A DNA stretch of 64,000 nucleotides, from the NCBI GenBank assembly GCA_030698885.1, contig JAUYLN010000037.1, positions 30,846 through 94,845 on the forward strand, given 5' to 3'. This document shows positions 1 to 9,439 of the stretch, piece by piece. The number at the start of each line of letters is the position of its first letter. Within the stretch, counting starts at the first letter, position 1. Source of the stretch: a bacterium. GTDB lineage: Bacteria > Patescibacteriota > Minisyncoccia > 2-02-FULL-40-12 > IGHO2-01-FULL-4-A. A program made the translations under genes and the position numbers. The notes beneath the pieces were generated by a model that made no database searches, was not told where the DNA came from, and saw only the letters and a program-made list of their open reading frames with translations.

Positions 1-383
1 GTCGAAACAGAATCTGAGGCATGCACAATATTGGTTTGAGTTGAAATACACAGATCCCCCCTGATAGAGCCAGCATCAGCCTTTCGCCCGGAAGTCGGAC
101 CGACAATAAGCCGGGTCACACTAACTGCTTCCAACCCCTCAAGCACCATTATAACCACCGGCGACGATTTCATAAAGTTCTTAAGCCCGGTGAAAAAAAA
201 CTTATCCTTATGGTGGGCATAGTGCTTGTTAAGCAAAAGATCCGAAAGCTTAATCATTTTCATACCGATAATCTTTAGGCCCTTCCTTTCAAACCTGCCT
301 ACAATTTCGCCTATCAAATTACGCTGAAGGGCGTCTGGCTTGATTATAATCAAGGTTTTTTCTTTTAAATTAAATTTGTTCAT
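1..383 (-). CDS. ndk: Nucleoside diphosphate kinase (3' part cut by window edge)
   Basis: NDK moves the gamma phosphate of ATP onto NDPs through a phospho-histidine. The minus-strand translation starts MNKFNLKEKTLIIIKPDALQ, the classic TLxIIKPDA opening, and residues 118-124 read NIVHASD, with His121 in the place of the catalytic histidine of the family N(L/I)(V/I)HxSD motif. 127 residues are visible and the rest of the roughly 140-residue protein lies off the left edge. The ATG overlaps the TGA of the upstream metallo-beta-lactamase gene (ATGA), so the two are translationally coupled. The reading frame was derived directly from the bases because it is open at the window end. Confidence 0.93.
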   Translation of the reverse strand, partial: MNKFNLKEKTLIIIKPDALQRNLIGEIVGRFERKGLKIIGMKMIKLSDLLLNKHYAHHKDKFFFTGLKNFMKSSPVVIMVLEGLEAVSVTRLIVGPTSGRKADAGSIRGDLCISTQTNIVHASDSVS

Positions 384-1243
384 TTTATAAAATTTATTGA
401 GTAATTATTGTTATCCAGAGTAAGTTCTATGGTTCCGCTAAGGTCTGTACGATAGTATTTTATATCATCATTTTCAAGTCTATTCAAGACCTCTTGGGTC
501 GGGTGGCCGTAACGGTTTTTAGTGCCGGCACTTATAAACGCAATGGCAGGCGAGACAGCATCAAGGAATTCCCGGGTGCTTGAGGTTTTAGAACCATGAT
601 GGGCAATTTTCAAAAAATCAGAATTAATATCAAGCCCCGCTAAAACCAGCTTACTCTCAACCCGTCCTTCAATATCTCCGGTAAGCAATAAAGACTGCTC
701 GCCATAGACAACTTTTATCACCACCGAAGTATTATTCTTTTTACTGACTGATTCTCCTTCTTTAGATTCAATGGGATTAAAAACAAATAGCTGAACACCA
801 TCACCCATATCTATGGTCTGACCGAACTTAGCAATATATTTTTCTATGCCCTTTTCTTTTATCAGCCCCCGCCAAGACTCACATTGCGAAGTTGAGCATT
901 CTACACCGGTTTCTAAAACCGACTCAACCTCATATCTTTTTAAGACTTCCGGCAAACCATTTAGGTGGTCAGCGTCGGGATGAGTCATTACAACAAGATC
1001 TATGGTCTTGTCCCAAAATGGCATGACCTTTCCCAGCTCTTGGACCACAGAATTATCCGGTCCGCCATCAACCAATATCTGTTGCCCCGACGGCGTTTCA
1101 ATAAAAATCGCATCCCCTTGTCCGACATCCAAAAACCAAACATGGACTTTGCCATCCGGCGCTTGGGCTTGAGCATAGAAAGTAAAAATGGCAGAAGCTG
1201 CCATGGCCACTAGAATCCAGGGGTGTATCTTCTTGGATTGCAT
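380..1243 (-). CDS. Secreted ComEC-type metallo-beta-lactamase-fold hydrolase
   Basis: A 287-aa protein with a hydrophobic signal or anchor at residues 8-26 followed by AQAQA, so it probably acts outside the membrane. The fold is the hydrolase domain found at the C-terminus of ComEC/Rec2: FLDVGQGDA near residue 37, the metal-binding motif THPDADH at 87-93, TGDI near 188 and AHHGS at 214-218. ComEC hydrolase domains are thought to degrade the non-transforming DNA strand. Here it is a separate gene, three genes downstream of a ComEC protein (3016-4569) that lacks this domain. It overlaps ndk by 4 bases. Substrate is inferred; a general phosphodiesterase is possible. Confidence 0.85.
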   Translation of the reverse strand: MQSKKIHPWILVAMAASAIFTFYAQAQAPDGKVHVWFLDVGQGDAIFIETPSGQQILVDGGPDNSVVQELGKVMPFWDKTIDLVVMTHPDADHLNGLPEVLKRYEVESVLETGVECSTSQCESWRGLIKEKGIEKYIAKFGQTIDMGDGVQLFVFNPIESKEGESVSKKNNTSVVIKVVYGEQSLLLTGDIEGRVESKLVLAGLDINSDFLKIAHHGSKTSSTREFLDAVSPAIAFISAGTKNRYGHPTQEVLNRLENDDIKYYRTDLSGTIELTLDNNNYSINFIK

Positions 1244-1279
1244 TAAAATTATTTAGCATAGATTTGAGCAAAAAGAAAA

Positions 1280-1317
1280 CCAGGAAGTGACCCCGCCCAG
1301 GCGGGGGCACGTCCTGG
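1280..1317. repeat. Short AGGAAGT-type hairpin
   Basis: CCAGGAAGTGACCCCGCC ... GGGGGCACGTCCTGG upstream of the secreted hydrolase gene, followed by a CCCCC/GGGGG hairpin (1321-1337). Not next to a tRNA. Confidence 0.55.
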
Positions 1318-1347
1318 AAAGCCCCCTCGGGGGAGCTATAAAAATAT

Positions 1348-1674
1348 TTATTCCAAAATGCTTCTTTTATATGCCTGGTCTTTAAAACGCTGTACGTAAT
1401 CGCTTAAAACTTCCGGTGGGATTCGCTCCTGAACGTAATCACAATCAGGACAGCAGAGAATCACCCTTCCATTTTTTTCTCTGGGGATTAAATTTTGATG
1501 CGTGCTGTCTTTACCACAAGTTAGCGGATGAACAAACCCCGCATTCTGCCACTCATTAATCTTCTCAATGGTCCGTTTATTAATCTGTTTATTGTCTGAT
1601 TTTGTTATTGCAATGAATAATGCAATCAGAAACAGTACTCCGGAGATAGTTAAAACCAAATCTAAACCTGTCAT
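1348..1674 (-). CDS. Membrane-anchored zinc-ribbon-like hypothetical protein
   Basis: 108 aa. Residues 5-24 form one transmembrane helix, followed by a soluble tail containing CGKDSTHQNLIP and then ILCCPDCDYVQ; the Cys/His spacing suggests a single zinc site. I do not recognise a family. It lies 13 bases downstream of the AAA ATPase gene on the same strand, so the two are probably co-transcribed, and the zinc domain could be an accessory of that membrane ATPase. Function unknown. Confidence 0.7.
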   Translation of the reverse strand: MTGLDLVLTISGVLFLIALFIAITKSDNKQINKRTIEKINEWQNAGFVHPLTCGKDSTHQNLIPREKNGRVILCCPDCDYVQERIPPEVLSDYVQRFKDQAYKRSILE

Positions 1675-1687
1675 CGGTTATCTCCTT

Positions 1688-2953
1688 TTAATCTTTCTGA
1701 AAACCAAGGGCCACAGAACAGGTATTGTGTCTTTTTCTAAGTTTTTCGGCGGCATTAATTAACATAGCATCTGTAACTACCGGCTCGGAACCATTGGATT
1801 CACTAATGGCAAGGAGTTTGGCTGACTCTCCCATTCTGACCACGAAAGATGGCATATACCCTTCACAAGAGGCCAGAACTTTCTTCCAGTCTATTGCCGG
1901 TGACAGCATATCCGGAGGAATTAGTTTAACCAACAACTTTTTTGCGTCTTCCTGCTTAAAAACTCCGAAATCAATACACTCATCTATCCTTCCCGGCCTC
2001 TGAATGCCGGGCTCTATTTTATCCGGATAATTTGATGTCATTAAAATAAGAATCTCGTCGTCTTTTGTGGTAATATCATCCATGGCAGACATTATCCTGC
2101 CGACCGCAAAAGTATTTCCGCTTCTCTGCTCTCGATCAAAATCTTCTATAAGAACCACTACCGGCTGATATATCCTGGAAAATTTAATAACAGCATCCAA
2201 CATAGAACTGGCAGACTGAATGGTGGGCTCCAGATAAACAAATGTCCATTTATTTTTGACGGCTTTTTTGGCGGTAATAAGCGCAGCTAAGCTCTTTCCG
2301 GAACCAAATTGTCCTAAAAATAAAATCTTGCTTTGCAGCTTAAGCCCGAACTCAAGGCACCTATCCCCTTGCTCCAAAAAAGCCCACACTTTTGCTTTTA
2401 GCTCGGAAAGGACGGATTCGTTGTAGGTAACCATGTCCTCTGAAATGTCTGACAAATTTATAAAGTTTCTGCCGGGTAAGCTAAAAGCCTTATTTTTGTA
2501 AATACTACTGTGCTCTAAATTGTGACTTACCGACTCAAAAAGATTTCTTACCTCCTGCATGTGTATCTTTTTAACATATGCATAAAGGATTGGCTCGCCC
2601 TTCTCTCCGCCAATTCGGAAAAAACCTTTTATACCCCCTACCTCTACGTCACCCACGACAACTTGAGTGTCTTTGTCTATGTCAACTTTAACAAGTTTGT
2701 ATGTTATCGGAACTCTTTTTACAAGACCTACTTTGATTCCTTGAAATTTACTTTTTCCAAATTTATCTTCAACAGCCCTAAAAAATGAAACAGCTAAATC
2801 ATCCAGATCATATGAAAAAGTTTTTTCAATACCGACTAAGCCGATACCGTTCCAGAAACGAACTATTGTGTAATACCAGCTTATAGCAAAAACTACCGCG
2901 ACCGCGCCGACAATAACCATACAAGCATAAATCAAAATATCCAGATAATTCAT
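1688..2953 (-). CDS. Membrane-anchored AAA+ ATPase
   Basis: 421 aa. An N-terminal membrane helix (about residues 6-28) is followed by a roughly 150-residue uncharacterised domain and a C-terminal AAA module. Walker A is GQFGSGKS (214-221), Walker B VVVLIEDFD (265-273), the sensor region ILMTSN (303-308), and RPGRID (319-324) supplies the arginine finger motif typical of the FtsH/katanin/BCS1 type. There is no protease domain. A role as a membrane-bound unfoldase or assembly factor is inferred. It sits between comEC and the zinc-ribbon gene on the same strand, 62 bases from comEC. Confidence 0.82.
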   Translation of the reverse strand: MNYLDILIYACMVIVGAVAVVFAISWYYTIVRFWNGIGLVGIEKTFSYDLDDLAVSFFRAVEDKFGKSKFQGIKVGLVKRVPITYKLVKVDIDKDTQVVVGDVEVGGIKGFFRIGGEKGEPILYAYVKKIHMQEVRNLFESVSHNLEHSSIYKNKAFSLPGRNFINLSDISEDMVTYNESVLSELKAKVWAFLEQGDRCLEFGLKLQSKILFLGQFGSGKSLAALITAKKAVKNKWTFVYLEPTIQSASSMLDAVIKFSRIYQPVVVLIEDFDREQRSGNTFAVGRIMSAMDDITTKDDEILILMTSNYPDKIEPGIQRPGRIDECIDFGVFKQEDAKKLLVKLIPPDMLSPAIDWKKVLASCEGYMPSFVVRMGESAKLLAISESNGSEPVVTDAMLINAAEKLRKRHNTCSVALGFQKD

Positions 2954-3015
2954 ACCCTGACTCCTCGTTTGTCAAAGAAACTTTGAATAAAGACTATGTT
3001 GCTGAGTTATAATTG

Positions 3016-4569
3016 TCAATCAGCCAGGGGAGCTTTTTGTTTTTTAAGCTTAATCATCCACCATAAAATCAACGCATAGCCCACGGTGACTCCGGCCCAA
3101 TTTAGACTGGCCGGAATTGAAGCAAACGGCACACGGGCAAATAATTTTATAATCCCAAGAACTACCGACGATAAAGCCCAGGCAAAATTGCCGATGAATA
3201 CTCCCAGGAACGGAGTGGCAATACCGGCAAGACCCGTAATAAACCCGAGGAGCATATTAAAGGGTACCATGGGCAGAATTAAAATATTAGCCGGAAGTGA
3301 AACTAAGGAAATATTTTTGAAATAAAATATCAAAAGCGGTAAAACCATCAATTGAGCAGATATGGTCATAACCGCGGTCTCACGCAAAGCATATTTTGCC
3401 GGAATTTTTTTAAAATACGGCTCAATCAAAGGCGCAAGATAAATAAGACCTAGAGTTGCCATGAATGATAATTGAAAGCCGACATCAAAACGCAAAACCA
3501 AAGGATTAGCAAAAACCATCAGGGCACCGGCAAAAGCAATAGAGTTACGGATGCTATAAAATCGGCCCGCACTTTGGGCAAGTAAGATTAGAACGCCCAT
3601 GATAGAAGCTCTGACAACCGATGCTTGGGCTCCGGTTAATATAGTAAAGACGATAATGCCTAGAACAGTCAGCCAAAAAGCTTTTTGACGGCGCATAAAA
3701 AGCATAAAAAATCCGGCCACGATGGCACCGACTATCGTAATGTTATAACCGGATATGGCCAGTATGTGAGTTGTGCCGGTTATGGCAAAATCGTTCTTTA
3801 AATCTTCGGGGATTTGCGAACGACTGCCAAGCAATATTCCGCTTATATAAGAAGCATTAGGCTCTGAAACCGAACGGGCAATAGAGTCCTCAAATGATTT
3901 CTTGAATTTGAATATTTGACCGAAAACAGGCGTAATAAATTTCTCCCATAAACTTTGATGCCCCGATAAATCAAACCGAGCCACCCCCTTCTCCACAATT
4001 TCTATTTTCGGATAACGCATCACCGTAAATATACGGTCTTTTTTGAGATAAGATTTATAATCAAACCCGTCAAAATTTTCCGGAACTTGAGGAGGGGAGC
4101 CGAATATTTCAAGTGCCTGGCCAAAATTATATACAGGATAAATATCCGCAGTTATTAACACCCTTTCATTGCTGTCGGTCAGCTGTCCATCAGTTTCTAT
4201 CTGCTTAACCCGAAAAGTAAATATCTGCCTGTTCTCTTTTATAGAAACTTCCCCGTCTATGTATCCCCGCAAAAAAACTTTAATATTTATTGGCTTACCC
4301 TGCACCAATGGCACGTCTTCACTGAATTTAGTCAGAATAGAATCTTTTGAATAAACAGTATTGAAACGCAAAACTCCTCCTACAAAAAAAATCAGGCAAA
4401 GGCCCGATAGAACCACGACCCATGAGCGCCGCCAAAAAATAAGTACGGCGATTGATGCCGGCAGCATCAGCCACAAAGCCAGTTCATATGAAACATCCAA
4501 ATACGAACCGGCAAAAACACCGGCCACAAAAGCAATCAGAAAATAAAAAAAGACATGCGATTTATGCAC
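3016..4569 (-). CDS. comEC: ComEC/Rec2 DNA-uptake channel protein without hydrolase domain
   Basis: 517 aa. An N-terminal helix bundle precedes a beta-rich OB-like domain (about 45-180), then the multi-helix Competence domain starting SYISGILLGSRSQIP and including TGTTHILAISGYNI, a strongly conserved ComEC stretch. ComEC forms the inner-membrane pore for single-stranded DNA during transformation. Full-length bacterial ComEC usually continues into a metallo-beta-lactamase domain; this one ends after the membrane domain, and a stand-alone secreted hydrolase of that type is encoded at 380-1243. It probably ends the transcription unit started upstream of it, since a hairpin with a T-run lies at 4601-4622. 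Confidence 0.92.
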   Translation of the reverse strand: MHKSHVFFYFLIAFVAGVFAGSYLDVSYELALWLMLPASIAVLIFWRRSWVVVLSGLCLIFFVGGVLRFNTVYSKDSILTKFSEDVPLVQGKPINIKVFLRGYIDGEVSIKENRQIFTFRVKQIETDGQLTDSNERVLITADIYPVYNFGQALEIFGSPPQVPENFDGFDYKSYLKKDRIFTVMRYPKIEIVEKGVARFDLSGHQSLWEKFITPVFGQIFKFKKSFEDSIARSVSEPNASYISGILLGSRSQIPEDLKNDFAITGTTHILAISGYNITIVGAIVAGFFMLFMRRQKAFWLTVLGIIVFTILTGAQASVVRASIMGVLILLAQSAGRFYSIRNSIAFAGALMVFANPLVLRFDVGFQLSFMATLGLIYLAPLIEPYFKKIPAKYALRETAVMTISAQLMVLPLLIFYFKNISLVSLPANILILPMVPFNMLLGFITGLAGIATPFLGVFIGNFAWALSSVVLGIIKLFARVPFASIPASLNWAGVTVGYALILWWMIKLKKQKAPLAD

Positions 4570-4600
4570 GAAACTACTTTAGCAAATATAATATAAATAA

Positions 4601-4622
4601 AAAAGAGCTTAGAGCTCTTTTG
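4601..4622 (-). terminator. Intrinsic terminator of the 4628-4990 gene
   Basis: AAAAGAGCT, three-base loop, AGCTCTTTT just past the stop codon of the orphan gene and upstream of comEC. The T/A-rich arms make it potentially bidirectional. Confidence 0.6.
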
Positions 4623-4627
4623 AATAT

Positions 4628-4990
4628 TTATCTTTCCTCCACTTTTAAAACATCTATCAGCTTCGCACAATCACTCTCACATATAATCAGCTCTCTGCAT
4701 TTAAGAGCAAAATCTTTATCTGAAAATTTAATTTCTATATGCCCGGGACCAAACAAAACAGGCTCATAGGTAACAGCATTGCGGAGTACAAAATTACCTG
4801 CACGCAAAGGATTCGTTATTATCGCTGTAGCTAAAAGACTACGGGCAACAAGCTCCTGCATTAACAAATATAGATTATCCCCAGCATCTTCACGCCCAAC
4901 AGCTCTGGTTGATAATGAGTTATAATACTCGCACTTATTAATTAACTCTTCAGCAAGTTTTCTTAAGCTCGGTGTAACTTCGGTAGCCAT
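4628..4990 (-). CDS. Hypothetical protein, 120 aa
   Basis: Unrecognised soluble protein that starts MATEVTPSLRKLAEELINKC and appears mostly helical in its first half. The start at 4990 is preferred over a longer frame reaching 5008 because AAAGGAG lies 7 bases before this ATG and would be inside the longer version. It has its own terminator (4601-4622) and is separated from nrdJ by a strong palindrome (5041-5070), so it is probably monocistronic. No function proposed. Confidence 0.7.
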   Translation of the reverse strand: MATEVTPSLRKLAEELINKCEYYNSLSTRAVGREDAGDNLYLLMQELVARSLLATAIITNPLRAGNFVLRNAVTYEPVLFGPGHIEIKFSDKDFALKCRELIICESDCAKLIDVLKVEER

Positions 4991-5040
4991 ACAGCTTCTC
5001 CTTTGCAAATGTGGCTGATCTTTTTTATCACAAAATCAAT

Positions 5041-5070
5041 CCCCCGGCAAGCCGTACGGCTTGCCGGGGG
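5041..5070. terminator. Perfect GC-rich palindrome 3' of nrdJ
   Basis: A 30-base perfect palindrome, CCCCCGGCAAGCCGT and its complement, lies between the end of nrdJ and the next gene. It has no long T-run, so it may act as an mRNA 3'-end stabiliser or a weak terminator. Confidence 0.5.
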
Positions 5071-5111
5071 GATGTAATGCTTAATACTTACTACTTACTG
5101 CTTACTACTAG

Positions 5112-7898
5112 TTATTGACATACTCCCGTAGTTGCAAAACAATTCGGACAAGTGTAGCATGAGCCACCACGAACCATCATCGTTCCACATTCACAAAACG
5201 GCGCATTAGAATCAGCTTCAGGCAGATTAACACTGGCAAGATTGGCAAGTGGCCTTGAAACAGGAATACTCGGCAGTTCAACGGCATCATGGTTTCCATT
5301 TCCATTGGACATATCTGCATCATGGGACGGCCCGAAAACTTCTTCCCGGTCTTCTTCGGGCAGGAATTTCATGCCCAGATATTTGAAAATATAATCAATA
5401 AAAGATTTGGCGAAGGGTATATCTTCACTGCTTGTTATGCCAAGAGGTTCAAATCTCAAATCTTTGAATTTCTTAACCAGGGTCTTAAGGGGAATCCCCG
5501 ATTGCAGGCACATAGAGGTAAGGGTAGCTATGGTATCAAATAGACCAGATATGGTACTTCCCTCTTTAGCCATGGTAATAAATGTTTCTCCGGGCTTATT
5601 GGTGCCGGGATAAAAACCTACCGTCAGATAACCCTCATGACCTCCGACGGAAAACTTATGGGTTATAGAAGGACGCTCATCAGGAAGCTTTATCCTGGTA
5701 TAGCCATTAACTTTTTCTACCAAGTCCTTATCTTTTGCGGTGCTCAAGGGCTGAACCCCTTTTGAGCCATCGCGATAAATGGCCACCGCCTTCAATCCCA
5801 ACCTCCAGGCTTCAATATAGCAATTCTTGATATCATCCACCGTTGCTTCACTTGGTAAATTAACAGTCTTAGATATCGCACCCGATATGAACGGCTGGGC
5901 AGCAGACATCATTTTCAAATGACCGAGCCAGGATATGCTCCTCTGTCCCTTCTGGGCCTTAAATGAACAATCAAAAACCGATAAGTGGTCCTGCCTTAAA
6001 TCCGGCGCACCTTCAATAGTATCATTCTCCAAAACATAATCAGTTATCTCTTTAATGTGCTCTTCCATATAGCCGAGCTTTTTTAGAGCTGCCGGTACGT
6101 GACGATTGACCAGCTTGAGGGTCCCCCCTCCAACCAGCTTTTTATATTTCACCAATGCCAGCTCCGGCTCAACACCGGTCGTATCGCAGTCCATCAAAAA
6201 AGAGATAGTTCCGGTAGGAGCAAGCACGGTCGCCTGGGAATTACGATAACCGAATTTTTCTCCGTACGTTAAGGCATCCTGCCATACCTTTACTGCCTCG
6301 CCGGCTAAAGCTGTGTCTCCTAATAATTTTTTGTCATAAATTTCCCGCCCAAGCTTCTCGGCGGCGTCTTTGTGCTGTCTCATAACTCTTAACATCGGCT
6401 CAGCATTCATGGCATAGCCCGCAAAAGACCCCTGAATAGCCGCCACCTTGGCAGACATAAAGTATCCCTGGCCTGAAAGAATTGACGTCAGCACTCCGCC
6501 AATGGCACGGCCCTCGTCTGAATCATAGGCAAGGCCCATATTCATAAGAAGGGCTCCGAGATTTGAATAGCCGAGACCAAGCTGCCGATAATCATAAGCG
6601 TTTTTTTCTATTTTAGGAGTTGGATATGATGAATTGCTCACCAGCATCTCCTGAGCAAGGATTGTCGTGTCTATCGCTTTTTTATATTTTTCAGTATCAA
6701 AAGTGCCGTCTTCTTTTAAAAACTTCAAAAGATTAATTGACGCCAGATTGCAGGCGCTGTTGTCTATGTGCATGTACTCCGAACAGGGGTTAGAGGCAGT
6801 GATAGGGCCGGTATTGGGACAAGTATGCCAATTATTGATTGTGGTATGATACTGCATGCCCGGATCGGCAGAATGCCAGGCGGCATCTGATATCCAACCC
6901 ATCACTTCCCTGGCCTTAACCGTTTCCAGGGCCTCCCCGGTTGTAACGGCTTTCAAATCCCAGTCAGTATCATTCTCTACGGCATGCATGAATTCATCGG
7001 TTACACGGACGGAATTATTCGCATTTTGATAGGGAAGCAGAGTGTAGGGGTCAAACAAGTTTCCTTCTATTGAGTTCTCTACTCCTGAACTGACAAGCAC
7101 CTTACTCATATCTTCAATTATTTTTTTGGAATAAATAAATGATTTGATATCGGGATGGTCCACTTTCAAAACAACCATCTTGGCGGCTCTCCTTGTGGTA
7201 CCTCCGGAACGAATGCTGTTCGCTACCCCATCAGCTCCTTTCATAAATGAAACCGGCCCGGAAGAATATCCTCCTTTTGACAACGGTTCTTTTGATGAAC
7301 GAAGGCCTGAGATATCAAGACCCGAACCGGAACCACCCTTGAATATCCAGCCCTCGGTCTCATACCACTCAAGAATTGATTCCATAGTGTCCTCTACTTT
7401 TAATATAAAACAGGCACTGCACTGAGGTTTGGCGTATACTCCGACATTGAACCAGACCGGACTATTGAAAGCCATGAATTGATTTATCAGAAGATATTTA
7501 AGGTCCTGCCTGAAATTCTCTGCATCTTCCTGAGAATGAAAATAGCTACCCCTGATTCCCCAATCGGAAATAGTATTGGCCACCCTGTCCACCATCTGCT
7601 TTGCGCTTCTTTCCCGCTCCGGCGAATCCATCCTGCCCCTGAAATATTTTGAAGCAACTATATCTGTCGCGGTTTGGGACCAGAACTTAGGCACCTCAAC
7701 ATTTTTCTGCTCAAAAACAACTTCCCCGGTATGTTTTGCTATTCTGGCATCTCTGATGTCCCACTCAATCGCTTCATACGGATCACCATGGCCAAAAAGC
7801 CTAGGCCAATTTAAGCCGTGAGCTCTGCCGTTACCAGTTTTGATTTGTTCTTCGGGCCTTGAGAAAACATCCTTCTGAACCGGGAAAGTTTGAGTCAC
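5112..7898 (-). CDS. nrdJ: Class II (adenosylcobalamin-dependent) ribonucleoside-diphosphate reductase
   Basis: 928 aa. Reduces ribonucleotides to deoxyribonucleotides using a B12-derived thiyl radical, so it works with or without oxygen. SACF (161-164) carries one of the redox cysteines, NPCSE (370-374) holds the radical cysteine and catalytic glutamate, and CNLASINL follows at 383-390. The C-terminus has a zinc-ribbon-like ECGTMMVRGGSCYTCPNC and ends GVCQ, providing the swinging thiols. No intein or ATP-cone insertion is evident. No class I or III reductase occurs in the window. Start is GTG. Cobalamin salvage would be needed, and no B12 genes are visible here. Confidence 0.96.
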   Translation of the reverse strand: MTQTFPVQKDVFSRPEEQIKTGNGRAHGLNWPRLFGHGDPYEAIEWDIRDARIAKHTGEVVFEQKNVEVPKFWSQTATDIVASKYFRGRMDSPERERSAKQMVDRVANTISDWGIRGSYFHSQEDAENFRQDLKYLLINQFMAFNSPVWFNVGVYAKPQCSACFILKVEDTMESILEWYETEGWIFKGGSGSGLDISGLRSSKEPLSKGGYSSGPVSFMKGADGVANSIRSGGTTRRAAKMVVLKVDHPDIKSFIYSKKIIEDMSKVLVSSGVENSIEGNLFDPYTLLPYQNANNSVRVTDEFMHAVENDTDWDLKAVTTGEALETVKAREVMGWISDAAWHSADPGMQYHTTINNWHTCPNTGPITASNPCSEYMHIDNSACNLASINLLKFLKEDGTFDTEKYKKAIDTTILAQEMLVSNSSYPTPKIEKNAYDYRQLGLGYSNLGALLMNMGLAYDSDEGRAIGGVLTSILSGQGYFMSAKVAAIQGSFAGYAMNAEPMLRVMRQHKDAAEKLGREIYDKKLLGDTALAGEAVKVWQDALTYGEKFGYRNSQATVLAPTGTISFLMDCDTTGVEPELALVKYKKLVGGGTLKLVNRHVPAALKKLGYMEEHIKEITDYVLENDTIEGAPDLRQDHLSVFDCSFKAQKGQRSISWLGHLKMMSAAQPFISGAISKTVNLPSEATVDDIKNCYIEAWRLGLKAVAIYRDGSKGVQPLSTAKDKDLVEKVNGYTRIKLPDERPSITHKFSVGGHEGYLTVGFYPGTNKPGETFITMAKEGSTISGLFDTIATLTSMCLQSGIPLKTLVKKFKDLRFEPLGITSSEDIPFAKSFIDYIFKYLGMKFLPEEDREEVFGPSHDADMSNGNGNHDAVELPSIPVSRPLANLASVNLPEADSNAPFCECGTMMVRGGSCYTCPNCFATTGVCQ

Positions 7899-8144
7899 TT
7901 TTTATTGCGATTACCGGGCCTCGTCGCCGCCAGACAGGCCTGCCGATAGGCAAGGTTAATGGCGGAGAAAAACTTCAGTAAGCGTATTAATTTTTTATGA
8001 AAAATTCATTTTTAGAAACAATTGCACCCGCCAAAAAGCGAGTGCATAAAATTAAATCCAGTGGTAACCAGTGTCCTCATGACTTAATTTTAGTTCCTAA
8101 AAAAACATCCGTCAAAGACAAGCAGAATAAGGGAAAATTGATAG

Positions 8145-8153
8145 TTATCCACA
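8145..8153 (+). other. DnaA-box-like 9-mer
   Basis: Exact TTATCCACA. A second exact copy in inverse orientation is at 9583-9591, on the other side of ftsZ. About 0.5 exact copies of this 9-mer are expected by chance in 64 kb, so two are suggestive only. Confidence 0.35.
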
Positions 8154-8200
8154 GATAGGCCGATTATAAAATCTAGAATTAAAAATTGGGGTATTCTGAT

Positions 8201-8225
8201 AAAAAATCCGCTTATGCGGATTTTT
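8201..8225 (-). terminator. Terminator downstream of ftsZ
   Basis: AAAAATCCGC, TTAT loop, GCGGATTTTT between ftsZ and nrdJ; arms supply a T-run on either strand. The 7899-8266 gap otherwise holds a degenerate copy of the CCTGCC/GGCAGG repeat near 7930-7950, one DnaA-box-like site and no convincing gene. Confidence 0.75.
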
Positions 8226-8266
8226 AAATTTAGCTTAATACTTATTGCTAAATACTTACTACTTTT

Positions 8267-9439
8267 TTACTTATTCCCCATCTTTCGGCGGATAAAAGCC
8301 GGAATATCAAACTCTGAATCCTTGTCGTCCAGAGAATCATCAATTATCTCTTTTTTCTCCGGCTGTATCGGCGCCGGGGCCCTGTATGGCGTCGGCTCCT
8401 GAATGTGGGCGCCACCATTGCCCGGAGTTACCACCTCTTCAAACATATTCCTGATTGGCTGAGGCTTTTGAGTCTTAGGCTCGCCATTATTAAAACCTGT
8501 CGCAATAACAGTTATTTTTATTTCACCTTTCTTAAGTTTATTATCCTGGACCGCTCCGAAAATTACTTTGGCATCCGGGTCAACGCTTTCAGTTATTATT
8601 TTAGCTGCTTCATTTATTTCAGCCATAGCCAAATCCGGACCGCCGGCTACGTTGAAAAGCACACCCCTTGCTCCCTCAATTGATACTTCAAGCAATGGGG
8701 AGTTTATAGCAATCTTAGCTGCCTCAATGGCCCTATCCTCGCCCGTTGCTCTGCCGATACCCATTAGGGCTGAGCCGGAGTTAGACATAATTGTTCTCAC
8801 GTCGGCAAAATCAACATTTATCAAGCCCGGTATTGTAATAAGGTCGGATATACCCTGCACTCCCTGTTTTAAAACATCATCAACTTTAGTGAATGCTTCA
8901 AGCAAAGGAGTTTTTCTGTCTATTATTGAAAAAAGCCTGTCATTTGAAATTGTTATAAGGGCATCTACTTTCTCGCGCAAATTGTTCCATCCTTCCTCAG
9001 CTATTCTGGACCTTGCAGCGCCCTCAAAAGAAAACGGCTTAGTCACAATACCAACTGTTAAGGCGCCTGCATCGCGGGCTATTTCGGCAACTACCGGCAT
9101 AGCTCCGGTTCCGGTACCGCCTCCAAGTCCGCCTGATATAAAAACCATATCCGAACCTTTTATAACCTCATGCAACTCATCGCGGCTTTGTTCGGCCGCT
9201 TCTCTTCCAACCGCAGGATTCATGCCTGCACCAAGTCCACGGGTCAGATTTTTACCTATTAATATTTTTGTTGGCGTGTTAGCAACATTTAAATCTTGAG
9301 CATCCAAATTAACCGCGCAAAACTCTACCCCATGTATCTGGGATTCCATCATTCTCTGAATTGCCTTGTTTCCGCCTCCGCCGACGCCGAATATTTTAAT
9401 TCTGGCGAAGGTTTCAAACGGTGGTTTTACTTGAGCCAA
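8267..9439 (-). CDS. ftsZ: Cell division protein FtsZ
   Basis: 390 aa. GTP-binding tubulin homologue that forms the division ring. The G1 region is FGVGGGGNKAI (17-27), the tubulin signature GGGTGTG is at 106-112, and the C-terminal tail DIPAFIRRK (about 378-386) is the conserved peptide that binds FtsA. A proline/glutamate-rich linker separates core and tail. The start is TTG (9437-9439). It follows ftsA on the same strand after 168 bases, which hold a tandem AAGCG/AAAAGCG microrepeat (9446-9472) and a DnaA-box-like 9-mer. Confidence 0.97.
   Translation of the reverse strand: MAQVKPPFETFARIKIFGVGGGGNKAIQRMMESQIHGVEFCAVNLDAQDLNVANTPTKILIGKNLTRGLGAGMNPAVGREAAEQSRDELHEVIKGSDMVFISGGLGGGTGTGAMPVVAEIARDAGALTVGIVTKPFSFEGAARSRIAEEGWNNLREKVDALITISNDRLFSIIDRKTPLLEAFTKVDDVLKQGVQGISDLITIPGLINVDFADVRTIMSNSGSALMGIGRATGEDRAIEAAKIAINSPLLEVSIEGARGVLFNVAGGPDLAMAEINEAAKIITESVDPDAKVIFGAVQDNKLKKGEIKITVIATGFNNGEPKTQKPQPIRNMFEEVVTPGNGGAHIQEPTPYRAPAPIQPEKKEIIDDSLDDKDSEFDIPAFIRRKMGNK

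Noticed and set aside
5112..7898. An intein in the ribonucleotide reductase
   Set aside because: Length and motif order match the normal class II enzyme; no splicing-block motifs are seen.
7997..8158. A 53-codon plus-strand frame (starts MKNSFLETIAPAKKRVHK) between nrdJ and ftsZ
   Set aside because: No Shine-Dalgarno or promoter, unremarkable composition, and it runs over a DnaA-box-like site; may be chance.
8568..9299. A 243-codon frame opposite ftsZ
   Set aside because: Fully antisense to ftsZ, with serine/isoleucine-rich shadow composition and no start signals.
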